Positions 8,494-17,299 are shown, counted from the first letter of the stretch. The stretch is 64,000 nucleotides of DNA from JBHHUI01 sp965248775 (GCA_965248775.1 OZ252150.1:5394001-5458000), one strand, 5' to 3'. A program made the numbers and translations. The notes: generated from the sequence alone by a model not told the origin.

Positions 8494-9909
8494 ATGACTC
8501 TCTCGAATACTTCAGAAGCTATCCGTAATCAATCCATCCGGCGTGTGCTGTGGGTGGTGCTCGTGCTTAACTTGCTCGTGACCGCCGTCAAACTCGTGCT
8601 TGGTTTCAGTACTGGGGCTTTGGCTGTCATCGCTGAGGCGTTCCACTCGGTGATGGATGCCTCATCCAATATTATTGGACTGATCGGTATGTGGGTAGCG
8701 GCGCGCCCGCCGGATCGCACGCATCCTTACGGGCATCGCAAATACGAAACTGTGGCGGCCCTCGCCATCGGCGCACTGCTGCTGCTGGCAGCTTGGGAAA
8801 TTCTGCAAGCTGTGTTTGGCCGAGTGTTCAGTGGCGGCGCCCCTGAAGTTGAAACGGTAGACATCGTTCTGCTTGCGCTCACCTTTCCGATCAATCTCGC
8901 AATTGTGCTATATGAATACAGACGAGCACGCACTTTGAGCTCGGATTTATTAGAGGCCGATGTAGCCCACACCCGCACAGATTTGTTTGTAACGATTGCG
9001 GTGGTAGGTTCGTTGGTAGCGGTCCGGTTGGGCTGGGTATGGCTGGATTTACTCGTAGCAGGGGCAGTGGTTGTTCTGATCGGCTTTACTGCCGTTGGGA
9101 TTCTGCGCCGCACTTCGGATGTGCTCGCGGATACCGTTGTGCTCGATCCGCTACAGGTTGAACGTGTTGCCCGAGCGCTGCCGGAGGTCTGGCAAGTGCA
9201 CAAGGTCCGTTCGCGTGGGCGTTCAGATTCAGTGCATGTGGACTTGCATGTAAAAGTCGATCCTGGAATGTCCACGCAACAGTCGCATTCCATCGCAAGT
9301 GAAGTAGAGCGGCGACTAAAAAAAGATATTCCGGGTGTTGTCGATACAGTGGTGCATGTTGAACCCGCCTATGGAGAGGCGCCTTCCGAATGGGAGCGCC
9401 TGGCCGTGCGTGTACGCGCAGAGGCCGATGCGCTTGGGGTGGGGATCCACGATTTGCACACGCATGTCGAACCCGGTGGGCGCTATGCAGTTGAAATGCA
9501 CGTGGAAGTAAATGCAGGTCTGACCTTGCGCGCGGCGCACGATCTTGTGGACAAGCTCGAAGGAAGAATCAGCGCTGCACTACCGGCAGTAGAGTCGATC
9601 ACATCACATATCGAACCTTTGCAGCCAGCAGTTCCAGGCGAACTCAGTCAACCTGGGGAGTTTAAGAGACTTGCGCAAGAGATTATCCGTATTGCAGATG
9701 AAACCAGCACGCACGGCGCTGTGCATAATGTCAACATTCATCACGTTGGTAGCTTGCTCACTGCAAGTGTCCATCTGACATTGCCGTCGGAACAGCCTGT
9801 GGTGGAGGCGCATGCGCTTGCAGAGGAACTCGAGAGCCTGATATTGGAGGCGCTACCCGCCATCCGGCGCGTGGTTGTCCACGCCGAGCCGCCGGACAGT
9901 CTAACGTAG
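8494..9909 (+). CDS. Cation diffusion facilitator with three C-terminal metal-binding dimerisation domains
   Basis: Proton-driven divalent cation exporter (zinc, iron, cobalt or manganese) of the CDF family in the inner membrane. Six hydrophobic helices span residues 20-205. The transport site is visible as HSVMD (H51, D55) in helix 2 and HTRTD (H159, D163) in helix 5; the HPYGHRKYE loop is also typical. Normal CDFs end with one ferredoxin-like C-terminal domain. Here three successive copies follow, each ending in an xHxEP motif (VVHVEPA, TSHIEPL, VVHAEPP), giving about 471 aa instead of about 300. I prefer the ATG at 8494 over an upstream TTG at 8473 because the core begins right after it. 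It lies near the metal island at 13-24 kb, consistent with metal export. Confidence 0.92.
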   Translation: MTLSNTSEAIRNQSIRRVLWVVLVLNLLVTAVKLVLGFSTGALAVIAEAFHSVMDASSNIIGLIGMWVAARPPDRTHPYGHRKYETVAALAIGALLLLAAWEILQAVFGRVFSGGAPEVETVDIVLLALTFPINLAIVLYEYRRARTLSSDLLEADVAHTRTDLFVTIAVVGSLVAVRLGWVWLDLLVAGAVVVLIGFTAVGILRRTSDVLADTVVLDPLQVERVARALPEVWQVHKVRSRGRSDSVHVDLHVKVDPGMSTQQSHSIASEVERRLKKDIPGVVDTVVHVEPAYGEAPSEWERLAVRVRAEADALGVGIHDLHTHVEPGGRYAVEMHVEVNAGLTLRAAHDLVDKLEGRISAALPAVESITSHIEPLQPAVPGELSQPGEFKRLAQEIIRIADETSTHGAVHNVNIHHVGSLLTASVHLTLPSEQPVVEAHALAEELESLILEALPAIRRVVVHAEPPDSLT

Positions 9910-9923
9910 GCTAGGCGGAGTTC

Positions 9924-10526
9924 TCATTCGGGGAGTCCGGTTGCGCCAAGCGATGTTGCCAGCTCAATGAGTTGCTTGTAGACATCGTCCAGAATGGGCC
10001 CAAGGGGTGTCTCTTCAAATGCGATGGTGATGGGCACATCGAACTTTACTGGCACAGTCGTTTCAAAATCAATTGTCTCGTTGATCGGCACATCGATATC
10101 AAAATCTATATCAATGGTTGTAAAGATCGGAGCATTAAATCGGTACGTGCCGAGGAAGGTCTCGATGGGGATAGTGACATTCGTGTCTATGGGTATCGAG
10201 CGTTCCACAGGGACTAGCACATCAAAATTGACCGGCACCGTTGCCGAAACCGGTAGCTGTTCGTCGATGTTGACAACGTAGTCGAAACTCGCACGTCGAA
10301 ATTCTCCAACCATCCCAACCACAGAGACAATCTCGTGGGCTGCCTTGGCGCGCAAGTCGAGATACTGCCGCACCAGATATAAATTGAAACCGAAAGAAGC
10401 CAGCGCGATGATCCACAAAAACCAGTAATCCAATGGCCGTCGGAGAAGTAAAACAGGACCTGCTGGGAATGCTTGCGGTTCCCGGATCGGCTCGTGCGGG
10501 CGTGTGTCGGCGTCAATTTGTGCCAT
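9924..10526 (-). CDS. Single-pass membrane protein with alternating beta repeats, unknown
   Basis: Not recognised. About 200 aa, starting at the ATG at 10526, which has GGAG six bases upstream; longer versions lack a site. A cytoplasmic Pro-rich N-terminus is followed by one hydrophobic helix (near residues 32-52, YWFLWIIALASFGFNLYLV) and then an Arg-containing stretch. The distal half is made of short repeating units of the form P-(V/I)-x-(F/T)-x-V (VPVNFDVLVPV, VTIPIETF, DVPINETIDF, VPVKFDVPITIAF), suggesting a repetitive beta structure outside the membrane. It ends with a short helix. The methylase-like gene lies 52 bp upstream on the same strand, so the two are probably cotranscribed. Confidence 0.7.
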   Translation of the reverse strand: MAQIDADTRPHEPIREPQAFPAGPVLLLRRPLDYWFLWIIALASFGFNLYLVRQYLDLRAKAAHEIVSVVGMVGEFRRASFDYVVNIDEQLPVSATVPVNFDVLVPVERSIPIDTNVTIPIETFLGTYRFNAPIFTTIDIDFDIDVPINETIDFETTVPVKFDVPITIAFEETPLGPILDDVYKQLIELATSLGATGLPE

Positions 10527-10578
10527 GATATTCTCCTGCAATCGATAAGTTGGGTTCGGCGCGGCGGAAATGCGTCGT

Positions 10579-12792
10579 CTAGAGTAAAGGTATCTGTGCG
10601 CTGGGTTGCTCGGCAATCGGATCTAGACCCAGGACAGCGAGGAGTGAAATCCGATTCAGGTCGGGTTCTCCCGCAAGGCGACGGACGTGACGAAACTTAA
10701 GAAATGTCCAATTCTGCCCTTTGACTGCAGCTCGCAGGCGCGCATCTTGTTGCAAGCGGAATTGTATCATCGCGGAACGACTGCCCGGAATCACCATTAC
10801 TCGCTGGTTCGCCGCGGGTGGGGAGATGAGCATGGGCTGCTCAAGGGCTGTCATTGGGCATACGACAAAGACGAATTCAGCTTCATCCTTATGGAGCCAA
10901 GTGATGGCGCCACTCTTCTCCACGCGCGAGTCGAAATGTAGACGCGATCCCAACTCGACGAGCAGCGCATTTAGTTCCTGCGAGTCCGCTCTACGTGCGG
11001 CGGGAGAGTCTTCCGTGCGCAATGTCCACAGTCCAGGCCCGCTCTCGCGGGTATAGGATTGCAAACAGACCAACACCCAATCGAGCGAGGGCGAGAGGAG
11101 CCCTGGCAACGCCTCAAACACAGCCTGCATTACTCGACTTGTATCTGCGCCTTCTACTTTCGCAAGAAATTCAACCAAAGCCGATTCAGCACGTTCAATG
11201 AGGGCTGTACTATTAACAGGTGCCTCATTTGGCCAGATCAGCTCTTGATCTGCGGCGCTCATTCCCATCGCGTTTAGCTCAGTTTCAATCGTGCGCTGCA
11301 CAATCGCATAAGTTTCGTCTGCGTGCGATTCTCGCGCAAGTTGGAGTGCACCGAAGTGTGCCAGGGACTGGAGCGCTGCTGCGTGGGCTACATATCTGGG
11401 TGTCGGCTCTGCGCGCCGTTCCAGCGCGGTGAATACACCACGCGCGATGTGAGCGCGCAAGATAACTCCAATATCACCTTTCGCTCGGGAAGGTTTGCCT
11501 GCGCCGGGAAACCAGCGGATTTGAGCAGAACGGCGATCTGCCTGTGGAGCAATGCTTTCGAGTTGAAAAAAGTCATCCGCTGCCAGGATGCTTGCCGAGA
11601 GGAAAGAAGGTTCAGCTTCTGGTAGCAAGCCGATAAAGGCTTTCTCAATTGGAATCTTGTCTTGCAGAACCTGGAAGGCACCCCGCAGCGCATTTGTGTG
11701 CCAGTTCCAATCGTACCTTCGGCGGCGCAAGAGCCTTTTGAGTTCTGGTTGAATCGGCGCATCCCAGAGCCAGGACGCCCATAGCACACTGAGCGTCCAA
11801 AGCACGGGGTTTGGGCGAGGCACTGCTGTGATCACCATTGCAATTTCATGCCATGCAAGTGAATTACTCAGCTCTCCCAGTGAAGTGTCCTCTATTGCAA
11901 TGCCGCTTTGTTTGTTCGCCAACAAGTCCTCTAAGGATTTCAGTTCAACATCTTCCTGCGCCCCAAAGAGCGCGACGTTTTGTTCGAGCGCAAGCCAGAC
12001 ATTCCGTTCGCGAAAACTCTGGTGTGGGTTGAGAGTTTTCGGACGTCCGCGCATAGCCGGATATGGCCAGAGAGAATCGATTTCATCGAGGACGCCGAGT
12101 AAGAGAGCATCTAGTGCGCGGCGCTCTTGGGAATCAAGATCAAGGCCCTTGGATTTTGTCAACAAGGTAAAGGCTGCATGCAGTGCACGGGGTGTATATG
12201 CAGCGAGAGCGTGCTCGACATTCCGTCGATCGTTATCCCCCGTCGGGCTGACTTGATCGAGCGCCCAAAAATAACCGGGGCCGCGTGCCCCAAAGCTAGT
12301 CGCAAGGTTAACATCCGTCTGACTCAGCGGGCGAACTTTATCTTCGGAGCAGTGACTACAAACGAAGCGTTGTTCAAACGGTTCGTCGTCGCGCCAGGCC
12401 ACCAGGTCAGGCTCCACATCTGACCCGCAATCCGGGCACTGAGAGCGGTATAACTCCCGAATGGTCTGCTCGACCGTGCCGCCCGCAGTGGGTGCGTCCG
12501 CCAGCCGGGTTAGAGCGCGGCGAGCGACAAACTCATCCGGATGTTTGCAGGCATTGGCGAGGGCGAAACGGATAACCGGATTCCGGTTTACAACAATAAT
12601 TCTGCGCCCAAGACGGGCGGCCTCGATTGCAATGCGGGGGCTCTGGCCGAAGGGGTCGAGGAGCAGATCACCCGGGGCGCTGTGGCGTTCGATATGGGCA
12701 GCACTCACGCCCTCAGGAACGGGGGGTAGATAGCGTTCCAGCAGTCCGAAAGAGTCTCCCGGAAAACCGGGCACAAATGGCAGGGGCTTCAA
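10579..12792 (-). CDS. DNA methylase-like protein with zinc-ribbon insertion
   Basis: Large (737 aa) protein with an N-terminal Rossmann methyltransferase start: DLLLDPFGQSPRIAIEAARLGRRIIVVNRNP. This matches motif I of amino-DNA methylases (DPF-x-G-S-G) followed by the acidic/Asn end of strand 2, but the usual second Gly is replaced (DPFGQSP). A CPDCG...CSHC zinc ribbon follows near residues 115-145. The expected catalytic (D/N)PP(Y/F) is not obvious; the nearest is VPRPNPVLWTLSVLWASWLW. It may therefore be an inactive or atypical family member related to DUF1156-type methylases. No restriction endonuclease is adjacent. It shares an operon with the small membrane protein downstream. Confidence 0.6.
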   Translation of the reverse strand: MKPLPFVPGFPGDSFGLLERYLPPVPEGVSAAHIERHSAPGDLLLDPFGQSPRIAIEAARLGRRIIVVNRNPVIRFALANACKHPDEFVARRALTRLADAPTAGGTVEQTIRELYRSQCPDCGSDVEPDLVAWRDDEPFEQRFVCSHCSEDKVRPLSQTDVNLATSFGARGPGYFWALDQVSPTGDNDRRNVEHALAAYTPRALHAAFTLLTKSKGLDLDSQERRALDALLLGVLDEIDSLWPYPAMRGRPKTLNPHQSFRERNVWLALEQNVALFGAQEDVELKSLEDLLANKQSGIAIEDTSLGELSNSLAWHEIAMVITAVPRPNPVLWTLSVLWASWLWDAPIQPELKRLLRRRRYDWNWHTNALRGAFQVLQDKIPIEKAFIGLLPEAEPSFLSASILAADDFFQLESIAPQADRRSAQIRWFPGAGKPSRAKGDIGVILRAHIARGVFTALERRAEPTPRYVAHAAALQSLAHFGALQLARESHADETYAIVQRTIETELNAMGMSAADQELIWPNEAPVNSTALIERAESALVEFLAKVEGADTSRVMQAVFEALPGLLSPSLDWVLVCLQSYTRESGPGLWTLRTEDSPAARRADSQELNALLVELGSRLHFDSRVEKSGAITWLHKDEAEFVFVVCPMTALEQPMLISPPAANQRVMVIPGSRSAMIQFRLQQDARLRAAVKGQNWTFLKFRHVRRLAGEPDLNRISLLAVLGLDPIAEQPSAQIPLL

Positions 12793-12925
12793 GCGTGTGT
12801 TTTCAGTATCTCGGATTCAATCTGGCAGGATGACAAACTGTGTCTGTGCCCCATTTATACCAGATTACGAGCTTAAACATATACGGGCGACACTGAGCCG
12901 CCCGTATATTCACATTCAATTTCTT

Positions 12926-13519
12926 TCAGCCAAGTTTCGGCAAATACCGGCCTGTCTGCGCCATATATTGACGATAGTGGTCACCGAATTCGGCGATCAG
13001 GTTGGCCTCCTCCTTCGGAGTGCGATAGATCATCAACACTGCGACGACCGGCAACATCGTGGCTGCAATCCACCACATGGCAGTAATCGCAGTCAATGCC
13101 AGATAGACCAGCACGCCGGCGGTGTAGAGCGGATGGCGCACATAGCGATACGGCCCGTGAGTCACGAGCTGCTGGTCTTCTCGTGTGGCTTCTGTAGGGG
13201 ATATCCCTGCTCCGATGCTGCGGAAAATCCACACAAAAACCGGGATCAACGCGAAGGCGATTACTACAGCTGTCCAGCGGGCCCAATCTGGCAACGTGAA
13301 GCGAGCCCAACTTACCCAAGCTGGATTGATAAAGTAGGCAAACAACGGCAGAAGGATGAGCAGGGCGATCAGCCGAATAACTTTGAGAAAGCCCTGACCT
13401 TGCGATTTATCGAGTTCGCCGCCCTCGCGATCAGCGCGACTGCGGTAATAAATACTAACACTGAACATTGTGATAAACACAATCCCAGCTAGGATGCGGA
13501 AGGTTGTTTCGTTGGTCAT
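12926..13519 (-). CDS. Isoprenylcysteine carboxyl methyltransferase family membrane protein (CzcN-like)
   Basis: Integral-membrane SAM-dependent methyltransferase of the ICMT/phospholipid methyltransferase family. About 197 aa with five hydrophobic helices. The SAM-binding signature HGPYRYVRHPLYTAG lies near residue 125 and the conserved EEANLIAEFGDHYRQYMAQT region near the C-terminus. Bacterial members with metal links include CzcN/NccN of heavy-metal resistance operons in Cupriavidus; the methyl acceptor is unknown. It is the last gene of a three-gene row of paralogues read from a promoter near 16.1 kb (the other two are damaged). ATG 13519 is preceded by a GGAGG-like site. The family is clear; the metal role is inferred from context. 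Confidence 0.88.
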   Translation of the reverse strand: MTNETTFRILAGIVFITMFSVSIYYRSRADREGGELDKSQGQGFLKVIRLIALLILLPLFAYFINPAWVSWARFTLPDWARWTAVVIAFALIPVFVWIFRSIGAGISPTEATREDQQLVTHGPYRYVRHPLYTAGVLVYLALTAITAMWWIAATMLPVVAVLMIYRTPKEEANLIAEFGDHYRQYMAQTGRYLPKLG

Positions 13520-13563
13520 GTAAATCCTCCAGAATAATTATGATTCGTACGTTCAGCTCGTAT

Positions 13564-13668
13564 TCAATTTGTAAGGAATCGGGGAAGGAAACGCCCCGTG
13601 CGCTGCATATAGGCCTGGTAGTCATCGCCGAACTTCTCCAGCATCGTAGCTTCTTCTATTCCAAGGCG
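13564..13668 (-). pseudogene. 3' fragment of ICMT family gene cut by IS4 copy A
   Basis: C-terminal piece of the second ICMT gene. Read on the minus strand from the IS edge it encodes RLGIEEATMLEKFGDDYQAY and ends RFLPRFLTN before a TGA at 13564-13566. This matches the intact neighbour's C-terminus (EEANLIAEFGDHYRQYMAQTGRYLP). It joins in frame to the 5' fragment at 14860-15375 once the IS and one copy of the 9-bp target duplication are removed. Confidence 0.85.
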
Positions 13669-14859
13669 TTCACTACCGGACACTTTATCCGTGATTGATT
13701 AGCGGTTGCCTCTCGGCTACACTCTCCGTTCTACCACAGAACAAGGGGAGTATCGCCATGAGTGACAACCGCCGTACATATCGTGCCATAAAGAGCGCCT
13801 TGCGGCAACTGTACCCAGGAGAACCGCAGGGCAACTTGGCTCGCCATTTGGATACGCTCGCTGCCATGGTCAGCGGAATTGTCCGCAGCCAGAGTAGCCA
13901 GCTACCGGCGATCGCCAGGAAAGTGCCAGACGGCAACAAACCCGAGAGCCGGGTCAAACGGTACGCCCGCTGGGTCAAGAATGAGCATATTAATAACGAA
14001 GTCTTCTTTCTACCCTTCGCTGAACCCTTATTGCAGGGTCTGGCGCAGGACCGCCCGCTCGTGTTGGCAATGGACGGCAGCGAAGTGGGCCGCGGTTGCC
14101 TGACCCTGATGGTGAGCGTCATCTACAAGCAACGTGCTTTGCCGGTGGCGTGGGTCACCGTCAAAGGGAGCAAGGGACATTTTTCAGAAGCGACACACGT
14201 GCAGTTGTTGACAGAAGTACACGCTTTGGTGCCCCCTGCAAGCGATGTCGTCTTCCTGGGGGATGGTGAATTCGATGGCACGAACCTCCAGGCGGCTCTG
14301 AATGACTACGAATGGGCCTACGTCTGTCGCACGGCCAAGCATGTCCAGCTATGTGAAGGGGGCGACTGGTTCGCCTTCGCCGACCTGGATGTGCCCCGTG
14401 GTGCATACCGCGGCGTGCCGGATGTCGCCTTCACCCAGCAGGAATATGGGCCCGTCCTTGCCATCGCGTGGTGGCAGCGCGACTGCAAAGAGCCCCTCTA
14501 TCTGGTCACCAACCTGGAGCTGGTTGCCGAAGCCTGTTCCTGGTATAACAAACGCTTTCGTATTGAAACTTTCTTCTCCGACCAGAAAAGCCGGGGCTTC
14601 AATTTGCATAAAAGCCATATCGCCGACCCGGCCCGGCTGGCCCGGTTGATGATCGCAGCTTGCCTTGCTTACATCTGGATCATCTACTTGGGCGTCATCG
14701 CCAAACGAGATAATTGGGTGCAAGTCATTCACCGCACCGACCGCTGTGATCTGAGCCTATTTCAACTCGGCTTGCGCCTGCTGGAACAGTTCCTAAATGA
14801 GCATCTGCCCATCCCGGTCGCCTTTGACATGCCCCGCGCAGAAAGTGTCCGGTAGTGAA
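13669..14859 (+). mobile_element. IS4-family insertion sequence, copy A
   Basis: Complete 1191-bp insertion sequence with 18-bp perfect terminal inverted repeats (TTCACTACCGGACACTTT) and a 9-bp target duplication, TCCAAGGCG, at 13660-13668 and 14860-14868. It interrupts an ICMT-family methyltransferase gene near its 3' end. Two further copies of identical length lie at 29261-30451 and 47661-48851 in the opposite orientation. Confidence 0.95.
13758..14855 (+). CDS. IS4 family transposase (copy A)
   Basis: DDE transposase of about 365 aa that moves the surrounding element by cut-and-paste. The start is the ATG at 13758, with AAGGGGAG just upstream. Candidate catalytic acids are in LVLAMDGSEVG and VVFLGDGEFDG. 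The IS4 signature Y-(2)-R-(3)-E-(6)-K is matched exactly by YNKRFRIETFFSDQK near residue 270. The frame is intact, so the copy is potentially active. It is almost identical to the other two copies; copy B carries an Arg-to-Leu difference in HRTDRCDL. Confidence 0.93.
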   Translation: MSDNRRTYRAIKSALRQLYPGEPQGNLARHLDTLAAMVSGIVRSQSSQLPAIARKVPDGNKPESRVKRYARWVKNEHINNEVFFLPFAEPLLQGLAQDRPLVLAMDGSEVGRGCLTLMVSVIYKQRALPVAWVTVKGSKGHFSEATHVQLLTEVHALVPPASDVVFLGDGEFDGTNLQAALNDYEWAYVCRTAKHVQLCEGGDWFAFADLDVPRGAYRGVPDVAFTQQEYGPVLAIAWWQRDCKEPLYLVTNLELVAEACSWYNKRFRIETFFSDQKSRGFNLHKSHIADPARLARLMIAACLAYIWIIYLGVIAKRDNWVQVIHRTDRCDLSLFQLGLRLLEQFLNEHLPIPVAFDMPRAESVR

Positions 14860-15375
14860 TCCAAGGCGATTGATGACAATTAAAGTCAAGAAGCCGAGAA
14901 AGAACACAGCAATCAACCAGTTGTGGGTGAGCAAAGTCAGCGCCTTGAAATTGATGTACTGCACCGTGTACATTGGGTGGCGCACCCAGCGATAAGGACC
15001 ATGTTGCACCAGAGTGTGCTCTGAACGTACATGCAGGGTCGTTGAGAAGTTGCTACCAATCGCTTGTTGCACCCACCAGATCAGCGGCAAACTGATCAAG
15101 CCCAGTGCGACTCCGACCCATTGTGCCCAGACCGGTAAAGGAAAGGAAGCCCAGCCGAAGATGGAAGGCCGGAAAAAGAAGGCCAAGAAAGCGAGCATGA
15201 ATGGAATGCCTATTAATTTGCGAGCAATCCCTAGCCAGCGGGAGTCTCTATATTCCACTTCGCCTTGGGTTTGCGTTGCCTTGCGCTGATAAAACGCGCG
15301 GATGAAATTGAAGGCAAGGAAGATGAAAATAAAAAACAGGTGGAAGAAAAATTGTAAGTCCATAGTCGTTACCAT
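14860..15375 (-). pseudogene. 5' fragment of ICMT family gene cut by IS4 copy A
   Basis: N-terminal and central part of a second ICMT-like membrane methyltransferase. It has four hydrophobic helices and the SAM-binding motif HGPYRWVRHPMYTVQ. The reading runs into the IS after VINRLG, where the remainder continues at 13564-13668. Start is either ATG 15375, overlapping the upstream ICMT gene, or ATG 15363, five bases after its TAA; an AGGAG lies upstream of both. The overlap indicates translational coupling in an ancestral three-gene ICMT operon. The truncated product would lose the C-terminal conserved EE...Y region and is probably inactive. Confidence 0.85.
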
Positions 15376-16066
15376 ACTCCTGGGAGTAGGCGATAGCGCA
15401 CCTCGCTAGCATATTCTGGGTATCCCTGCAGCTCCGCGTGCAGTGTGCGGTCCTCTTTTGCACACCGCAAAATTACAGCGACAGCGGCCATCATGGCCGG
15501 GATAAAGGCTATCCACGAGCCGAGTAAAACCGGTGTGCTGGTTACATAGAAGATGATCCCCAGATTTCCTGGGTGGCGGATAAACGCATACGGGCCGGTT
15601 TTGATCACATGGTGGCCACGGTCATGCTGGATGCGGACGACACGCGAGAAGAACGTATTGACCTTCATCGACCAACCAAGCAGGGTTGTGCTGATGAGCA
15701 GGAGGATTGACGCGCTCAGTCGGGCACCAACCGTAGGTTCGCACTCCAATAGAAACGGCCTGCATCCAATCCGGCAAGAATCAGCATAACAAAAAGCAAC
15801 ACTGAAAATATACGGTTGAAAAGTAAATCCCAACTCTTGGCATCGGGCTTGATTTTCGTGCGCTCCTCAACTAGACCGGGATCGTTCAATGAAAATGAGA
15901 GCAGGAGAAGAAAGATCAAATACAGTCCGAAATAGAGCCAGGCATAGGGCAGGTCGAACCGCCCGGCGGCGCCAAAATATATTAGCGCGAAGATTCCAAT
16001 AAAAATAAATATTCGAAGAAAGCGAATGGGAGTGGATTGTAATGAAAAGGCGGACGAATTGCGCAT
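15369..16066 (-). pseudogene. ICMT family methyltransferase, frameshifted
   Basis: First gene of the ICMT row. The N-terminal half (16066 down to about 15770) gives three hydrophobic segments, with SLNDPGLVEERTKIKPDAKSWD and ending LAGLDAGRFYWS. The second half continues in another frame with LLISTTLLGWSMKVNTFFSR, GHHVIKTGPYAFIRHPGNLG and a C-terminal EVRYRLLPGVW. The lesion is a single missing base (or two extra) between about 15716 and 15770. Correcting it gives about 232 aa, matching the paralogue at 20392. ATG 16066 has an AGAAGGG site, a strong promoter and a DtxR-type box upstream. True pseudogene or sequencing error cannot be separated here. Confidence 0.8.
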
Positions 16067-16083
16067 GATGGGCCCTTCTAAAA

Positions 16084-16097
16084 TTAGGAATGCCTAA
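16084..16097. promoter_or_regulatory. Candidate DtxR/MntR-type operator
   Basis: The 14-bp palindrome TTAGGAATGCCTAA, half-site TTAGG/CCTAA. It lies 18-31 bases before the ICMT start codon and directly abuts the -10 box, where a bound repressor would block transcription. It matches the site before the DtxR gene at 24168 in 12 of 14 positions, and the following ATATT is shared too. The half-site agrees with the known DtxR/IdeR consensus (TTAGGTTAGCCTAACCTAA). Confidence 0.65.
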
Positions 16098-16126
16098 ATA
16101 TTATTTTAGTTTATAAATATTGTCAA
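16098..16126 (-). promoter_or_regulatory. Sigma-70-type promoter of the ICMT row
   Basis: Read on the minus strand: TTGACA (16126-16121), a 17-base A/T-rich spacer, then TAATAT (16103-16098). Both boxes are close to consensus and the spacing is optimal. The operator begins immediately after the -10 box. Confidence 0.7.
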
Positions 16127-16140
16127 GGGGCAAGATCAAA

Positions 16141-16174
16141 AAAGGCCTGGTACTTCTAATAGTACCAAGCCTTT
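16141..16174 (-). terminator. Intrinsic terminator after aldolase gene
   Basis: Near-perfect 14-bp stem (AAAGGCCTGGTACT paired with AGTACCAAGCCTTT, one mismatch) and a six-base loop. On the minus strand it is followed by a T run, and it lies 25 bases after the aldolase stop. It separates the aldolase from the ICMT promoter. Confidence 0.75.
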
Positions 16175-16198
16175 TGATTGAACGCTTGGTTTGTCGCC

Positions 16199-17221
16199 TC
16201 AGGCGCCGTTGACCTCCAGTGCTGCTGAGTAAGTCCCAAAACGGGCTGCACTGGTGCATTTCCCGCGGTGTTGGAAAGCTGCCTGCGCCCGACCCACATT
16301 CTCTGCCATGCCGCTCCAGGCCTGGAGAGCCTCCGCCTGGAGCGCGCGACCATAGGAATAGCTCAATTCCCAGGGGTGGGCTCCCATTGCATTCATCGCA
16401 TTCAGGTTTTCGGTGGCTTGTTGAGCACTCTGCCCTCCGGAAAGGAAAACAACTCCCGGAACAGCGGCCGGCACAGTGCGTTTCAATGACCGCACTGTGG
16501 CTGTTGCCACTTCCTCTGCCGTATCTGTTTTTGCATTGCTTTTACCAGTAATCACCATATTGGGTTTGAGCAAGATACCTTCCAGATGGACACGCAGTTC
16601 ATACAGTTCGAAGAATGTGTGTGTCAGGGTTGCTTCGGTCACTTCCGTACAACGGGCAAGGTCGTGGTCGCCATCCATCAGAACTTCCGGCTCAACGATG
16701 GGGACCAGGCCCGCTTCCTGACTCAGTGCTGCATAGTGAGCAAGTGCGCGCGCATTGGCCTCAATGGAAGCGCGGGTGGGGAGTTTGTCCCCAATGGTGA
16801 TCACAGCTCGCCATTTAGCGAAGCGTGCTCCTAGGTCATGATATTCTGCGAGACGCTCGCGTAGTCCATCCAGGCCATGTGTGAGTTTTTCGCCGGGAAA
16901 GCCGGCCATATCTTTCGCGCCTTTATCTACTTTGATACCCGGAACAACGCCCTTGCCGCTCAACAATTGCGAAAAAGGCGTACCGTCCGCGGACGATTGT
17001 CGTAAAGTTTCATCAAACAGAATCACACCGCTGACGAACTCCTCCACCCCGGCGGTTGTAAAGAGCAGGTCTCGATAAGCGCGCCGGTTTTCTTCGGTGG
17101 ATTCCACATTGATCGAGTCGAAGCGTTTTTTGATTGTTGGGTTGCTTTCGTCGGCGGCGAGGATGCCTTTGCCGGATGGTACGAGTGATTGTGCTATCTC
17201 TTCAAGTACAGATGCATTCAT
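16199..17221 (-). CDS. Class I fructose-bisphosphate aldolase
   Basis: Schiff-base aldolase of glycolysis and gluconeogenesis, cleaving fructose-1,6-bisphosphate to the two triose phosphates. The 340-aa length and sequence match the animal/plant-type class I family. The Schiff-base lysine is K219 in GILLKPNMV; K136 (ARFAKWRAV) and E177 (PIVEPE) are the other catalytic residues; the N-terminal GKGILAADES is conserved. The start ATG 17221 has a GGGGAGAGG-like site. It is flanked by a clear terminator, and a P-type ATPase gene ends about 80 bp upstream on the same strand. The extreme C-terminal catalytic Tyr of animal enzymes is represented by a Tyr in FGTYSAALEVNGA. Confidence 0.95.
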   Translation of the reverse strand: MNASVLEEIAQSLVPSGKGILAADESNPTIKKRFDSINVESTEENRRAYRDLLFTTAGVEEFVSGVILFDETLRQSSADGTPFSQLLSGKGVVPGIKVDKGAKDMAGFPGEKLTHGLDGLRERLAEYHDLGARFAKWRAVITIGDKLPTRASIEANARALAHYAALSQEAGLVPIVEPEVLMDGDHDLARCTEVTEATLTHTFFELYELRVHLEGILLKPNMVITGKSNAKTDTAEEVATATVRSLKRTVPAAVPGVVFLSGGQSAQQATENLNAMNAMGAHPWELSYSYGRALQAEALQAWSGMAENVGRAQAAFQHRGKCTSAARFGTYSAALEVNGA

Positions 17222-17299
17222 GAGTTCCTCTCCCCGGAGGTGGAATTTTGCCGCCAGTATACACGATTCGGAGAGGGATTACGGTGTCTTCTGGGGGCT

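Noticed and set aside
10994..12423. Plus-strand frames opposite the methylase-like gene
   Set aside because: Arg/Ser/Cys-rich, no start sites or domains; shadows of the minus-strand gene.
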